DNA of 64,000 bases from Platerodrilus igneus (taxonomy: Eukaryota; Arthropoda; Insecta; Coleoptera; Lycidae), in contig JARFIW010000139.1 in assembly GCA_036346225.1 (NCBI GenBank), positions 6,386,001 to 6,450,000 on the forward strand, in the 5' to 3' direction. Both the position numbers and the translations under genes were made by a program. Positions 11,155 through 22,145 of the stretch are shown piece after piece (positions within the stretch are counted from its first letter, which is position 1; the number at the start of each line of letters is the position of its first letter). The notes below the pieces were generated by a model. It saw nothing but the letters and a program-made list of their open reading frames with translations. It made no database searches and was not told the origin of the DNA.

Positions 11155-12486
11155 TTACCATAAACAACAATGACACAAGTCAGAAGGTAGCAAACCACTT
11201 GATCTGACATCGGTAAAACTCTCAGTGGAAGAAATATGATGCCAAAAAGCGCGAGAAGCGCTTATTGAATATATGAAACTCAATTGGCGACGAATGTCTT
11301 CCATGGCTGCGCTGGGAAACGAATCTAGAAACAATAACCATAGAGTCAAACCAACAAAAGATCTTTTCAAAGGTAATACGGGGATCAAAACTTTTGAGGA
11401 TAAAGGTTAGTAATTTCGAGGCTACAGCGGCGGCTTACAGTTCGAGTTTATGCAAAGAGAGGGTACGTAGCGGACCAACCTTGGACTTAGCACAAACTAA
11501 GCAAACCCTAACTTAAAACGAGACAACAAAACGAAAATAAACGACAGCACAATAGCTGCGTGCGGAAACCTCCCCAAAACAACGAACTTCATACGTAGAA
11601 AATTGTGGGGGAAGTATCAAGCGTGGTAAAGCAAATTCGGAAAAAAAGTGGCAATTCATGCAGACAACTCTCCCACAAATGAAGTAAATTGAGGGAAGGG
11701 GGTTTCAAAGACCACAAACGCGGAAGTAAATGTTTTACCAAGAAAGTTAGAGAAGACAAAATTCCTACAGGGTTGAAAATACGGGTTAAGTTGGAAAGTA
11801 AGTTACGTTTGGTGCAGGCGGCATACTGTGGCCGAACTAGAAAACAAAAGGTATCTAAGGTGGGATTCAATTGAAGACCTCTAACTTTCAGAGGCTAAGT
11901 GCTAAAATCTGCAAAGGAGCGAGGTAGTGCGGTTTGTTGCTATGCGAGAAGAGCCTTGAGTAATTCCGGACAAGTTTTAAAAGAACGCTTAGGTGATTCC
12001 GTAAAGCCATGGTTTACTCCATAGGGTCTCTACCTGAAGCGATATCATCGATATAGGTACGGTTGCGAAGGGCAAAGGAGGTCAAAGAAAAGGAATTTCC
12101 TTCGTTTTCAACCAATTGTAGAAGAGAGCGTATCGCAAGAAAATGGGTGCAATTTACCTCTCAGGTAACGGTATTTAGCTGAAAGTCCCGAATAGGCTCA
12201 TTGGGAGAAAAATGCCAAACAATTCGTTGGTAATCACGCTGAAAAGGACTAACAAAGATTTGTCTATACATCAGACGAATATCTGCAGTAATACCACGGG
12301 AATAAAGACGAAATTGTAACAAAATTGCGGTAATATCTCGTAGAAGCTTGGACCCAATAAACAAATGAGATCGTTTAAAGACGCCCGAAATAGAGTTTTA
12401 ACGGAGGCGTTAAAAACTATACGTAGTTTGGCACTTATATTTTCTGATTTTACAGCACAATGGTGCGGGATATAAAGAAAAGTCAA
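11155..12486 (-). pseudogene. BEL/Pao reverse transcriptase / RNase H remnants
   Basis: Several minus-strand frames line up as one broken pol. 12486-12271 has IPHHCAVK and KLRIVFNAS...SLND (RT fingers). 12364-12161 has LLRDITAILLQFRLY, ADIRLMYRQI and QRIVWHFSPNEPI (RT palm). 11870-11589 has TKRNLLSNLTRIFNPVGILS (RT thumb / connection). 11388-11155 has FWHHISSTE and DVRSSGLLPSDL (downstream of RNase H). These are hallmark BEL/Pao words. The stretches are separated by frameshifts, and the catalytic YVDD segment is not intact. Confidence 0.85.
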
Positions 12487-13210
12487 AAATAGACCCAGCT
12501 TAAACGGTTTGCATGTGTTTGGAATTTAAATAGTCACGCATGAACGAAATGTATTGTACATAAATCAAAGATTGCTTAGTTAGATGATTTTTTAAAGAAA
12601 CAAAGCACTGTAGAGCGAGATCACTACTACCGAGAAAGGAAGGTTTTGGATCTGCGAAGGGCAGAGAGACGACATACGTTCTTGCTCATTGCGGCAGAGA
12701 GTGTCAACGTAATATTTTTCAACTAAAAATTCATCAGGTGTAAAAAGTTTAGGGTCAGGAACCTCTTGAACTTCCTATAATTTCGCAACAATATTTTCCA
12801 GGGCGGAAGTAGACTCGGTCATACAAAACAAGCTAGTGACTTCAGAAGTGGGTGAAGCCGGTATGCTTCCCATTAAAACATCCAAAAATAGTGTTAACAG
12901 CAATAGGTTGATTACTTGAACCTTGGTTACGACCATTTAATAAGAGAAGAGTGGATCATCCAGTTTGAGATTAGCTACATGAGCGAAATTTTTACAATAA
13001 ATATTAGTAGTAGGTAAATTTTCACAAATTTTTGGAAGTATGGCGCTTCAAAATTGATAATAGGCGAGGAAGTATATATGAGTTTGAGCGAAACGTTTAT
13101 AGCGCCATGCATAGCTGCGGAGCGCAAAGACCCTAAATCACTCAGGTTTAGAGATTGCGGAGTAGCGCGGAATCACAAACGCTTCACACTATTTTACGAA
13201 ATGCAAGAAG

Positions 13211-14472
13211 TCATACTATCCGAGTCGAGTAAACAAAGAAATTTCTAGAAAGAACTAGAGCGATCAGCGATTTCTCCTTGAACGGTAAAGAGTAACACAA
13301 CTGAAGTTTTGGTAAGAGAATTAAATAAGACAAGCTTCGACGTTGACGGGGCACTACTGTTAGACGAAGCGAACACTTTCCCCGAAGTAAGAAGAGCGGA
13401 TGGCGTATAGAGGTCTTGAAGTGCGGAGCCAGTAACAGGTAAAACCGTAGAGGAAGCGGGAGCAAAACTCAAACAAGCCTTGTTACTAGTAACAGTAGCG
13501 GGCTTATGTAAAATCCGATGAAAATGCAACTCCATTGCCGGAAGGAAATACTGGATTTAGTCAAAACATGTGAAATACTAAGACAGTTGATACAAAGTTT
13601 ATGTTTTTTGGCAAAAGTGTAGCAATCATGTGGAGAAAGTTTAGAGAACTTATTAGAACGATGAAGATTCTGATCTTCATGACAAAGCGGACACTTAATG
13701 ACATTAGGACTGATATGAACTAACATGGAAACAGCGGAGTGAGACCTCGACATGTTGTTAGAATTAATAACTTTGTTTAAATCGGCTTTATGATTGATCG
13801 ACAAATTTGACAAGAATTTACAAATCTTTTCTAGGTAAGCAATTGGCTCTGTATAGGTTGGGATAGAGGTGGGGTTCTGATGCAATTCAAAATTGCGAGC
13901 TGTATGTACATCAATGCGGTTTAGAATCATACATACCAGAATAAAATCCCATTCTTCTACAAGTAGATCAAATGTTTAAGCGCCTGCAAGTTGTCAACAA
14001 AGGGGTCTACTAATTTTTGTAAGTATGTCGAATGACCAGAATTCAACTTGAGAAATTTAGCAATGTTTTCTCAAAGAGCGGATTTAATACGGCGAATAAT
14101 ACGATATTTTCTGAGGAGTTTGTGGTATGCAAGAGGGTAATTGGCATCCGTAAGATCGAGGTTCTTAATTTCAAGCAATGCAGAATCTTTTAACACTGAT
14201 TAAAGGTATAAAAATGTATGCACGGCTGACAGCTGTTGATTTAGATGGACTAAAATATCAAAGCGGTCAATAAACCTTTCAAATAGGTATTCCTTTGACA
14301 AGGTAGGGAGGGTTAGCGGCGGTAGAAACACTTTTGACTTAAAAGTATCTTGAGGAACGGGTAAACTAGCTTGGGACGAAGCAGGTTTACTCGGACAAAG
14401 TTTTAAATAAAGCACCTTTATTAGAAAAAACTGAGTATCGAACAAATTTACGAATCGCACCTTCTCTTTCAA
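13211..14472 (-). pseudogene. BEL/Pao gag and protease-side remnant
   Basis: 14472-14200 ends with LP.L.LP...F..FID.FDILVHLNQQLSAV..F.YL, the conserved gag segment of Pao-like elements. 13930-13469 holds the zinc-knuckle-like region CPLCHEDQNLHRSNKF..L followed by CINCLSISH, both typical of BEL/Pao gag. 13535-13211 continues toward the protease in two overlapping frames. A 25-bp stretch around 13095-13120 (AACGTTTATAGCGCCAT) also matches a segment of the LTR, possibly through a local rearrangement. Confidence 0.8.
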
Positions 14473-15005
14473 ATTGTTTAACGGTGTCCGTGGCTGATGC
14501 GATTGCTCAAATTATGACATTATGTTGGACAAAAAAGGCTTTATCGTATCTCGTTAATCGATATTGAGCGTGAAACAGATCTAACAGGATGGGATCATTT
14601 TGACATTGGTGTGTAATGTCAAAGATATCTTAAAGCGCGTTTATTCAACCGATGCATAAGATGTGCATGCGTTTCAGTTTTTGCACCATAACTAAATGTA
14701 TTAGAAACGAGATCGTAATTCCCGCTAATTAAAAATACCGAAACGTAAGCGAATGTTTTCTAAGTCCGTAAATAACTCAAATAAACAAAAGGTTCAATGC
14801 AAATCGATAACAAATACCTGCACCTTATTAAAGCTTATAACAGTTGATGTACTTTAACAATGATTAATTAAATGGACAAACTAAAACTTAATATATGATA
14901 CGATTCTACAATACAAGTTTGATAAGCGGCGATATTTTGCAAATAATGCAGTTATTAATAAAGTAGCTTGCAGGTTTAATTCACAACCGGCTCGTATAGG
15001 ATCAA

Positions 15006-15376
15006 TGTTTTGCGGTGATTTCGATAGCCACAGATGGTGAGATAGTGGACATGTAAATTATGTGCAAATTTAAAAAGGCGGTACCTTCAAGTATTTCCCA
15101 GTAATCGACTGCAGCGGCGGCGAAAGCAAAACAATAAGCGGTCGACCGTTTGCCGGCACTGTTAAAGTTTATAGCACCATAGCTACGAACACCTGCCTAA
15201 TTACAACAACTTTACTGTACAACTACAACTGTACAACTGTACGGCACATGCAACACACAAGTATTTCAAGGTGAAATTGCTGAACACCGTAGATTCGCCT
15301 CTCTACACGACGGAGGGGAATCTTTCTGCAAGCTACATCTTATACCATAATTGAAATTACATTTGCTATAATTACA
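15006..15376 (-). repeat. BEL/Pao 5' LTR
   Basis: Partner of the LTR at 9913-10282; begins TGTTTTGCGG and ends AATTACA on the plus strand. Because the element is minus-oriented, this is the upstream LTR. No primer-binding site could be named with confidence in the 20 bases next to 15005. Confidence 0.92.
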
Positions 15377-16871
15377 AATGGAACACGTTTGTTGCTTGAT
15401 ATGTAACAATTTGTAAATGTTGACATCTGTTTTGTTAAATAAAAGAGACAGAATGGGAAAATATTCTAAAGTAATACCATAAAAGCTCAAAATTAACCGG
15501 ATATTTTTATGCTTGTTTTCGAATACTTACTTTCGTAAGAAATTTAACGAGAACTTCTCGACAAAATCCTGAGAGCGAATCTTGAATGATTTTGTCGAGA
15601 TTTACCGTCGAAAGTAAGTATGAGAATGCAAGCAATACAATATACGGCCATAAATTTGAGTTTGCATGGTATTTGGTGAGACAATTTCGCAAATACATCG
15701 AATTGAGCTGAAAATCATTGTTAGACTACCATACAATAGCAAGAATAGAAATACAGTTTTCGAATACATCTTTTTCTGTTGACGTTGAATGGTTGAATCG
15801 CTATCCAAAGATTCAAGTCGGAGATTAAATACAAGATTTCAGTGATGGTTCCTGCGGAGTTGCAAAAAGATCATACAAAATTTAACGCGAAATGTCTAGT
15901 AATATTATTTAGCTCTTGCAGTAAGGAATTTAATGAAACTACTTTTACTTGAGCTTCAGCATCCCAAACAATGCGGAATTTCTTTGGCTTATTCAGATTT
16001 TGTACCGTAAAAATGAATAAGTACTACACCCTTGAGTAACCTACAATTTCGGCCGCATTCAATTTATAGATATAATCTATTGCGTATATAATCAGCAATT
16101 TGTATGTTTAAAGCATCTCGTAATTCAGGGTGTTTCTTTTAGCGTTTTTTTTGTTGAAAACACTGAAATTTCTGAAGTACCATAGAGTAACCATTCGGTC
16201 TTGTAGCGGTCTTCAACACATTTGGTAGCCGTTTCCATTATTTAACGTGAATGTTGGTCTTGATTCTATAGTTAATAACTGTTGCACACCAATATTTTCA
16301 AGGGTTAAATATCCTTTAACCATCTGATGGCCTTCACCAAGGCATTCGCAAATAAAATTTGATGTACAGTTTTTAATCATGTAGGTTTGACTAGTTTATT
16401 CATACATTGTTTGTGTAAAAAAAATTATTGTAATTATTTCTCAGATTACATACATGTGATTATGGTTTATTAAAAAAACCGAATCGCGTAATGACATAAA
16501 ATTTTTTAAAAAGATTAATATATTGATCTATTTCCAAAAATAGTTTATTTTATTTTTATAAATAAAGATCAAGAAATATACCAATACATTTTGATAATTA
16601 AATAAATAAATAATTTGATTTTTGTAGGAAACCATGATCCAATGTTCTATACGCGTTTGTATGAGAAAAAATATTTTAGACTGTATGATATTGCTGTGTT
16701 TGATTTCATTTTGAAAACTCAATTAATTCGTTGAGCTAGCCAGGCAAAGAAAAGTTAGAAAGGAAGGTAAGTCAACAATTTCAAATTTTATAATTTGCTG
16801 TATCTGTATCACAGCACTCTTTTAGCGACGTACAACCTTTGTCACAGCACTCTTTTAGTGGTTCATCACAG

Positions 16872-16872
<1 letters not shown>
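15377..16872 (+). mobile_element. Right half of interrupted TA-bounded unit U5
   Basis: Ends in a plus-oriented unit end: GAGCTAGCC at 16733-16741, then two copies of TCACAGCACTCTTTTAG (about 16809-16858), then TCATCACAGCAA before the TA tract. The CACAGCA end motif is therefore present three times in the last 70 bases. The rest is AT-rich without ORFs except a hairpin at 15501-15642. Confidence 0.45.
15501..15642. repeat. 142-bp inverted repeat (MITE-like hairpin)
   Basis: Inner arms CTCGACAAAATC (15557-15568) and GATTTTGTCGAG (15588-15599) are perfect complements. Imperfect pairing extends outward through ACTTACTTTCG/CGAAAGTAAGT to GCTTG/CAAGC. A small foldback element is the likeliest reading. 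It lies only 125 bp from the BEL/Pao LTR. Confidence 0.75.

Positions 16873-16925
<53 letters not shown>
16873..16925. repeat. (TA)n microsatellite between U5 and U6
   Basis: TA tract flanked by TCACAGCAA on the left and TTGTCGTG on the right; two units meet tail to tail here (U5 plus, U6 minus). ORFs reading Ile-Tyr repeats across it are artefacts. Confidence 0.95.
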
Positions 16926-18533
16926 TGTCGTGTTAACTTTCTGTAGAAAAATAAAGAATATTTGTTATTCTCACCCCTCGGTTGGGCAGACATATTTATG
17001 CTGTGATTTATTATTTTATTACTCAAGCACTTGTAGAAATGTTAATTTATAAATTTCTTTGCCTCGACTAGCTGATTCAATTAAATAAAGCAATTTTACA
17101 ATACACAGTATAATGATTAAATATTTACAACCTTTTTAAATATCTTCTCCCTTTTTAAATTATTTACATCTGCTAGATTTTTAGAAAATGAAGCCAGCAA
17201 AACAAGCTTTTTATTACATTTAAAGACTTTTTAAAACGTTTCAAGATGCCTATTGCCTTTCATAAATTTATCCAAGAAACTCTAGTTTGTCGGCTCTTGC
17301 ATTTTAAATTATTATTGAGATAAAAACAATTTTTAGAAATAAATCATATCAAAATATCTAACCTGAAGTGGTTCAGTAGGTTCTCTGCATTCCCAAGAAT
17401 TTTCGTGTCTAGTCTGAATGTTCTGAGTCAAATTTGAAGTCGACATCCAACCAAATTAGTATCCAAATCGTTATTGGCGAGTTTATTCCAATGAAAGGTT
17501 TTTCATTTCCGTAATAGAATATTTACCATTTTCAGAGATTACCAAATTGCTTTAACGGGCAGCATTCTCTAGACGTATCCAAAATTGTATTTAAGATCGT
17601 AATTGATCGTTATTAAAAGTTTTAACAGAAGTCGTAACAAGATCTTTATTAAGATCGTTATTTAGAGCCCTGTTTTATTTATTATTAGAAATGGTATAAT
17701 TTCACTAAATCTGATCCACTTACGTCTTTAGAAGTACGGCTCGTTTGCACAATTATACACTCTTTTAAAATAATTTTTCACTTTAATTTAATTAACTGTT
17801 CACGTAAATATTTAGCACTTTCAAGTATAGTGACTGCCCAGTTTCAAAAGTATACTAACTCGTTGTTCAATTGTCATCATATTTATAGGACCGGCCCCTT
17901 TTGTTTGCGATTCATTGACTCCACGTGCTGGGCGACATCAAGTGTCTTATCTCTTGTTATTTTAGGAAACGTTACCAATTGTGTAGTGCAATTGCATGAA
18001 GCGATGCTCAATTTGTCACGTAATTCATTATTATACCTCACATTTAATTCAGAAATCCCAGGAATCTTCGTTCAACAAATCACGTACTATTGTTGTTGGC
18101 TTAATTCTAATCTGAATGGAATAAATTTGGTGTTTGTTTATTTCCTAGTTAAATTGGATTTTTGAACAAATGTGATACTTTTATATCACGTACGCTTTTC
18201 AAATAATGCACAATTTTTGCCTGCGTTTAACATGATATATTAACGCACTTTTTGAATATTTATCTAGCCAATTCATGCAGGTTTTTTATTGATTTAATTT
18301 CAATGCGTTTCGTTGCATTTTTAAATTCTTATCTTTACTCGTAGCTACTTTTGGATATGTGTTTAATCGCTTGTACTGCTATATACAGTGTGCTCTCAAC
18401 TAATAATATTTATAATGACCTATTTACTCTTCTAATATCTGAAATTATGTGCTTTTGTTATTTGGGAGTTTCTTTTGATTATTCTACGTCCCCTATGACT
18501 TAACCTACCCCTAAATTAACCCTATAATTACAG
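16926..18533 (-). mobile_element. TA-bounded unit U6
   Basis: 1.6 kb, minus orientation. Its 5' end (right) reads CTGCTGTAATTATAGGG then TTAATTTAGGGGTAGG, closely parallel to the start of U2 (TTGCTGTATTAATAAGG...TTTAGGGGTAC). The 3' end (left) reads AACACGACAA, with CAGCTAGTCGAGG about 145 bp before it (17061-17074), a variant of the GAGCTAGCCGAGG box. The plus-strand ORF at 17830-18165 has no recognisable match. Confidence 0.55.
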
Positions 18534-18536
18534 CAG

Positions 18537-18567
<31 letters not shown>

Positions 18568-18669
18568 AACTGATTTAATTAAAATCTTGGGATACACTCG
18601 TTCTAGAACGAGTGTATTCCAAGATTTTAATAAAATCAGTTGTTTACCTACTTTATTTGACAAATAATA

Positions 18670-18708
<39 letters not shown>
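18534..18708. repeat. (TA)n - 84-bp palindrome - (TA)n
   Basis: TA tracts at about 18536-18562 and 18674-18708 surround a near-perfect palindrome at 18563-18646. It starts TAAACAACTGATTT and ends AAATCAGTTGTTTA, with the centre TCGTTCTAGAACGA. Arms are about 42 nt with only a few mismatches and essentially no loop. Confidence 0.9.
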
Positions 18709-18713
<5 letters not shown>

Positions 18714-18764
18714 TTTTAGATAGTTAATTACACAAGGTGAGTTGATAAATACTATCGTATTACA

Positions 18765-19095
18765 GTGAATAAAATGAAATAGTAACTTAAACTTTTATGC
18801 AAAGCCCAAATGATCATTTTAAATCGAGCTAGTAATTGAAAGATGGAAAATATAAGGTCTTGGACAGGACTTGAACCTGTATCCCGGTTTTGCCGGATTT
18901 AAATTTGTAAATTTTCCAATTGTCGTCATCGGTCTCGGTAGCGTAATTGGTAAACGCATGGTTCCGGCAAAACTAGGATACATGTTCAATTCTTGTCCAA
19001 GACCTTATATTTTCCATCTTCCAATTACTAACTTGATTTGAAATGATCATTTGGGCTTTGCATAAAAGTCTAAGTTATTATTTCATCTTATTCAC
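18765..19095. repeat. 331-bp foldback element with tRNA-like arms
   Basis: The left arm from GTGAATAAAATGAAATA pairs with the right arm ending TTTCATCTTATTCAC. Pairing continues inward through ATGCAAAGCCCAAATGATCA/TGATCATTTGGGC, AGATGGAAAATATAAGGTC/GACCTTATATTTTCC and CAGGACTTGAACCTG/CATGTTCAATTCTTG up to CCGGTTTTGCCGG/CCGGCAAAAC. The unpaired centre (about 18910-18961) holds the 5' half of a tRNA-like sequence. It is flanked by the palindrome/TA block on the left and by U7 on the right. Confidence 0.85.
18931..19004 (+). tRNA. tRNA-like sequence (probably tRNA-derived, not a working gene)
   Basis: 74 nt starting GGTCTCGGTAGCG and ending GTCCAAGACC. Acceptor ends pair at six of seven positions (one C-A mismatch). 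A D-arm GCG...CGC with A-box-like TAGCGTAATTGG and a T-arm with B-box-like GTTCAATTC are visible. The anticodon arm does not form a good 5-bp stem with 7-nt loop, so no anticodon is assigned. The opposite arm of the foldback (18860-18908, minus) repeats the 3' half with a better T-arm (CAGGTTCAAGTCCTG). Confidence 0.3.
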
Positions 19096-19517
19096 TATAT
19101 ATATTGCAGTGGTCTGCCTCTCTCTTTTATTCTCATCCCACGAATTGGGCACCATAAAAATACTGTGGTTAAGTTCTAAAATCAAGCCCCATTAATGGAC
19201 CTGTCCTTAAATATTTCCTGAAAAATAAAATAAAATATCTCTGGAATGTTCCCCTTATTTCAGCATACCACGGCTAGCTCTGCTTCCTATCCTATGTTTA
19301 CTCTTTCTCACTTAGGCTACCAAATAAAACTACCACTCAAATAATTCAACGAAACATACAACTATTTATTCATATAAATCATAATTTTTACGTCACCAGT
19401 TCAATATTTACAAAATCGGTTATACATCTTTATAAAGTTTTACAAAATTTACCATTAAATCCCTTTAAATTTCATGACTAATTTATTTCAACAATTTTTT
19501 TTATATAAAGTTCAAAT

Positions 19518-19648
19518 AGATGGGCCTATCTTGAAACCCTAAATTAAAATTTACTCTGGTATATGGTGAGCTCAGAATAACCCTGTTACTCTAAATGCAT
19601 AAATAAATCGTATGTTTGTTTTCAACAACCCTAAAGACCCGTTTACTC
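19518..19648 (-). other. Conserved core block of U7
   Basis: Minus-strand counterpart of 6206-6339: GAGTAAACGGGTCTTTAGGG, GTAACAGGGTTAT, TGAGCTCACCATA (19562-19574), AATTTAGGGTT, GGCCCATCTA. This is the strongest inter-copy match seen in the family. Confidence 0.65.
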
Positions 19649-20232
19649 TTTACATCAAAATAATAAACTCAAATTGTCTTTTTCATATAATCTTCAAATT
19701 AGCTTTTATGTTCATAAATTACACACTCAATGTGTCAAATCACTCTAGCACAAAATAACAGCACAAAATGTTCAAGCAATAACAAAAGAAACTAATTTTG
19801 TTACCTGGAGTAAGCCTTTTGCACCTTCACCTCTGAAGATGTCTTCTAACCAAAACCTCGACCTTGCTTCCCATCCAACTTTAATGTACATGTACATCAA
19901 ACTCATTTCCAAACGTTATCCAATTCTCTGCAGACGCCTTCAATATATCTACCCATATAATTGTCCTTTCTGAATCTACCATACTCCCGGCATCCTCGTT
20001 CCGAAAAATTATCTAGCCACGCTTACTTCAGTAACATCTATTTGTTCGTTCTTTGTATGTAGTTACAGCATCGTTTACAACTTAGCACCTACTCGTGCTT
20101 CCACGCTTTTAATGTAAATTAAACGAACTGCACTATCACCAATTTATAAAATTTTAACTTAGATGTTACCATATAAGTCTGAAGCGGACCCAAGAAGTAA
20201 ATACAGTAAGAGAACCCCACTACGTCTTCTAG

Positions 20233-20244
20233 TTTATTTATAAT
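20233..20244 (-). promoter_or_regulatory. Candidate TATA box of U7
   Basis: Minus strand reads ATTATAAATAAA about 435 nt upstream of the donor-like site, matching the spacing in U3. Confidence 0.35.
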
Positions 20245-21200
20245 AGTTGAAACACACCTCCTGTACCCCGTTTCTATCGAAAAGCACTACCACCGTAACC
20301 GATTCTAAAAATTTTGAAGCAACAATCTTTTAAAACTCAGAATTCCCCATTCCACTTAACTCTAGTCCGAAAACACTGCCCAACGAACACAGCGGTTGCA
20401 ATCTTCTAGAAATTTCCTCTCACTCCACTTTTCAACCAGCCAATCCAGACCATTTCTCCTGTCGTAGGTATATCATCCAAATATGGTATCCTCGTCTAAC
20501 TTATATTTACTGTCTTTGTTAAAATCCCACTACAGCAACATAAAATCGATATTGTGGTTAGCCTCTACAACTTATCGCGCGCTTTACATGTCTGTTCTAT
20601 CCAATGTTTGTTATTTGTTCTCCTTGTTTATTCAATGCTATAAACATCGCGTCTCTATTTTGTTTTCAAACCCCCTGCTATTTCGCAGCATTCGCGTCGA
20701 CCGTTAACTTAAACTTCTAAAGAATTATGTTCCAACATACATTCTAGTTTCTCAAATTTATTTATTTGTTGGTCAGGCTATTCTACGAACCGTATGACAG
20801 TTTGAAATTGTACTTTCCATGTTATTTAACCTGTAGTTTTCTTAGGATTTGTTTTTAACCAACGCTTTGTTAGTTTAAATAAATATCTGCGTTTACATTA
20901 TCAATTTTTATACACAAAAGCTCTGTCTGATTACTTGATGTGCTTGATTTAATTAGCTTACAATATTAAAAGTAATTATAGTCATTTTATCCTTAAGTTT
21001 TTACGTACTACAAAGCTTCTACACTCATGCAAATTTAACACTACGATTTACTACCACAAATGTATGCTATTATTCGTTTGTTTTTAGGTCAAAACTAATT
21101 AATTTGGAGCGTAAATAATTTATTCTTGTTTTCTATGTACACGGTCGTTACAAAATTACTCTCTTGACTTATCTATCCCTCTCATCCTATAATTTACACG

Positions 21201-21203
<3 letters not shown>

Positions 21204-21239
<36 letters not shown>
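21204..21239. repeat. (TA)n microsatellite at the 5' end of U7
   Basis: TA tract flanked by ACACGACAA on the left and TTTGAGGGC on the right. Confidence 0.95.
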
Positions 21240-21242
<3 letters not shown>

Positions 21243-21513
21243 AGGGCATGGTTTGAGATTGATTCGAAATCATCGGACCATATAAATTAAATTGATAATT
21301 GAAAATAGGAAGCAAAGTCTAAACGATCACTGCAAATTTAGCTATCAGAAAAACCATTGTCAGGATTTGAACTTCTAATTTTTCTATTTGTATAAAGAGA
21401 GTGGTTATAATTGTATAATTGTATAACATTATATTATTATTTCAATTTTATTTGGTATTTTATCCAATCACATTAGATACTTAAAAAGTGTGACAAGTTA
21501 TTGTTTCGTCCGA

Positions 21514-22105
21514 GATAGATTTTGAGTCGTTGCGAGCTTGTTTTTAATAAGTTTATTTTCAAAAACACTACTAACAAATTTGTTTTAATTCTACAATTAC
21601 AAGAAATGCTTTATTTTCTTCTACAACAACTTGAACGCTTATGTTCATTAAACGTAAAGTAATTTGAAAAAATGCTCTAAGTTAATACTTAAATAAATCA
21701 ATAATTAATAATTACAAATGAGTAGCTTGAACACCTATCAATGTTATGAAGTTCGAAAACTGATTGGCGATCAGTGCTTCTTACATTTAACATAAAGTCT
21801 CTGCTCTCACATCATTTTGTGGGAAAGTGCAGATCTTACTGTCTGCTATTTCCTGATAATCATACATTGTCTTATTTTGAGTAATTATAAATGAGCCTGC
21901 TTGATTGCAGTTTATTGTTTCTGCAACTGTGGTATCAGGTTGCGTCTGGGTTACAATGCAGTCGTTTCATATTCTTACTTCTGTTTTGGACTCTGTTGAC
22001 ACTTAATATATAACCTTCATTTAATACAATGTATCATGCTGTTACTAAGACATAATAATTACGTTTAATTTTTTATATACATATTAATATAGGGAATATG
22101 TAACT
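21514..22105 (-). repeat. Errantivirus 3' LTR
   Basis: 592 bp, pairing with 30722-31150. On the plus strand shared islands include GTTTATTTTCAAAAACACTA, AATGCTTTATTTTCTT, TCATTTTGTGGG, GTTGCGTCTGGGTTA, CTCTGTTGACACTTAATAT and ATATGTAACT. About 150 bp (near 21655-21790) present here are absent from the other LTR. Confidence 0.92.
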
Positions 22106-22145
22106 GCTCCAGACTTAGATGAAATTAAGGGTTGATACTTAATTT

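Larger units (their letters stand above)
9913..15376 (-). mobile_element. BEL/Pao LTR retrotransposon, degenerate, internally deleted
   Basis: Two direct LTRs (9913-10282 and 15006-15376) enclose minus-strand remnants of gag, protease, RT, RNase H-side and integrase-side regions in the order expected for BEL/Pao. Total length is about 5.5 kb. Every reading frame is broken by stops and frameshifts and most of the integrase core is absent. The LTRs differ by many substitutions and small indels, so the insertion is old. No clear target duplication could be seen (CATAG on the left, AATGG on the right). It appears to lie inside a TA-bounded unit. Confidence 0.9.
19100..21203 (-). mobile_element. 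TA-bounded unit U7 (subfamily A)
   Basis: 2.1 kb, minus orientation, the best match to U3. The 5' end (right) reads TTGTCGTGTAAATTATAGG. It has a TATA-like site (20233-20244), an exon-like stretch with GGGTAGATA...GTCTGCAGAGAATTGGATA, CATCTTCAGAGG, a donor-like CTCCAG|GTAAC (19800-19810), the conserved core (19518-19648), AGAGCTAGCCGTGG (about 19270-19282) and the 3' end CCACTGCAA. Landmark spacing agrees with U3 within tens of bases. The plus-strand ORF at 20483-20707 is antisense to the unit and unsupported. Confidence 0.65.

Noticed and set aside
9908..15381. Target-site duplication for the BEL/Pao element
   Set aside because: The five bases outside each LTR (CATAG and AATGG) do not match; either decay or an incorrect boundary.
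16781..17052. ORFs with Ile-Tyr runs here and at 424, 2748, 44900 and 48653
   Set aside because: They are read through (TA)n tracts, which are open in every frame.
18931..19004. A functional tRNA gene
   Set aside because: Acceptor, D and T arms are plausible but no acceptable anticodon stem and loop forms, and the sequence is embedded in a foldback; kept only as tRNA-like.
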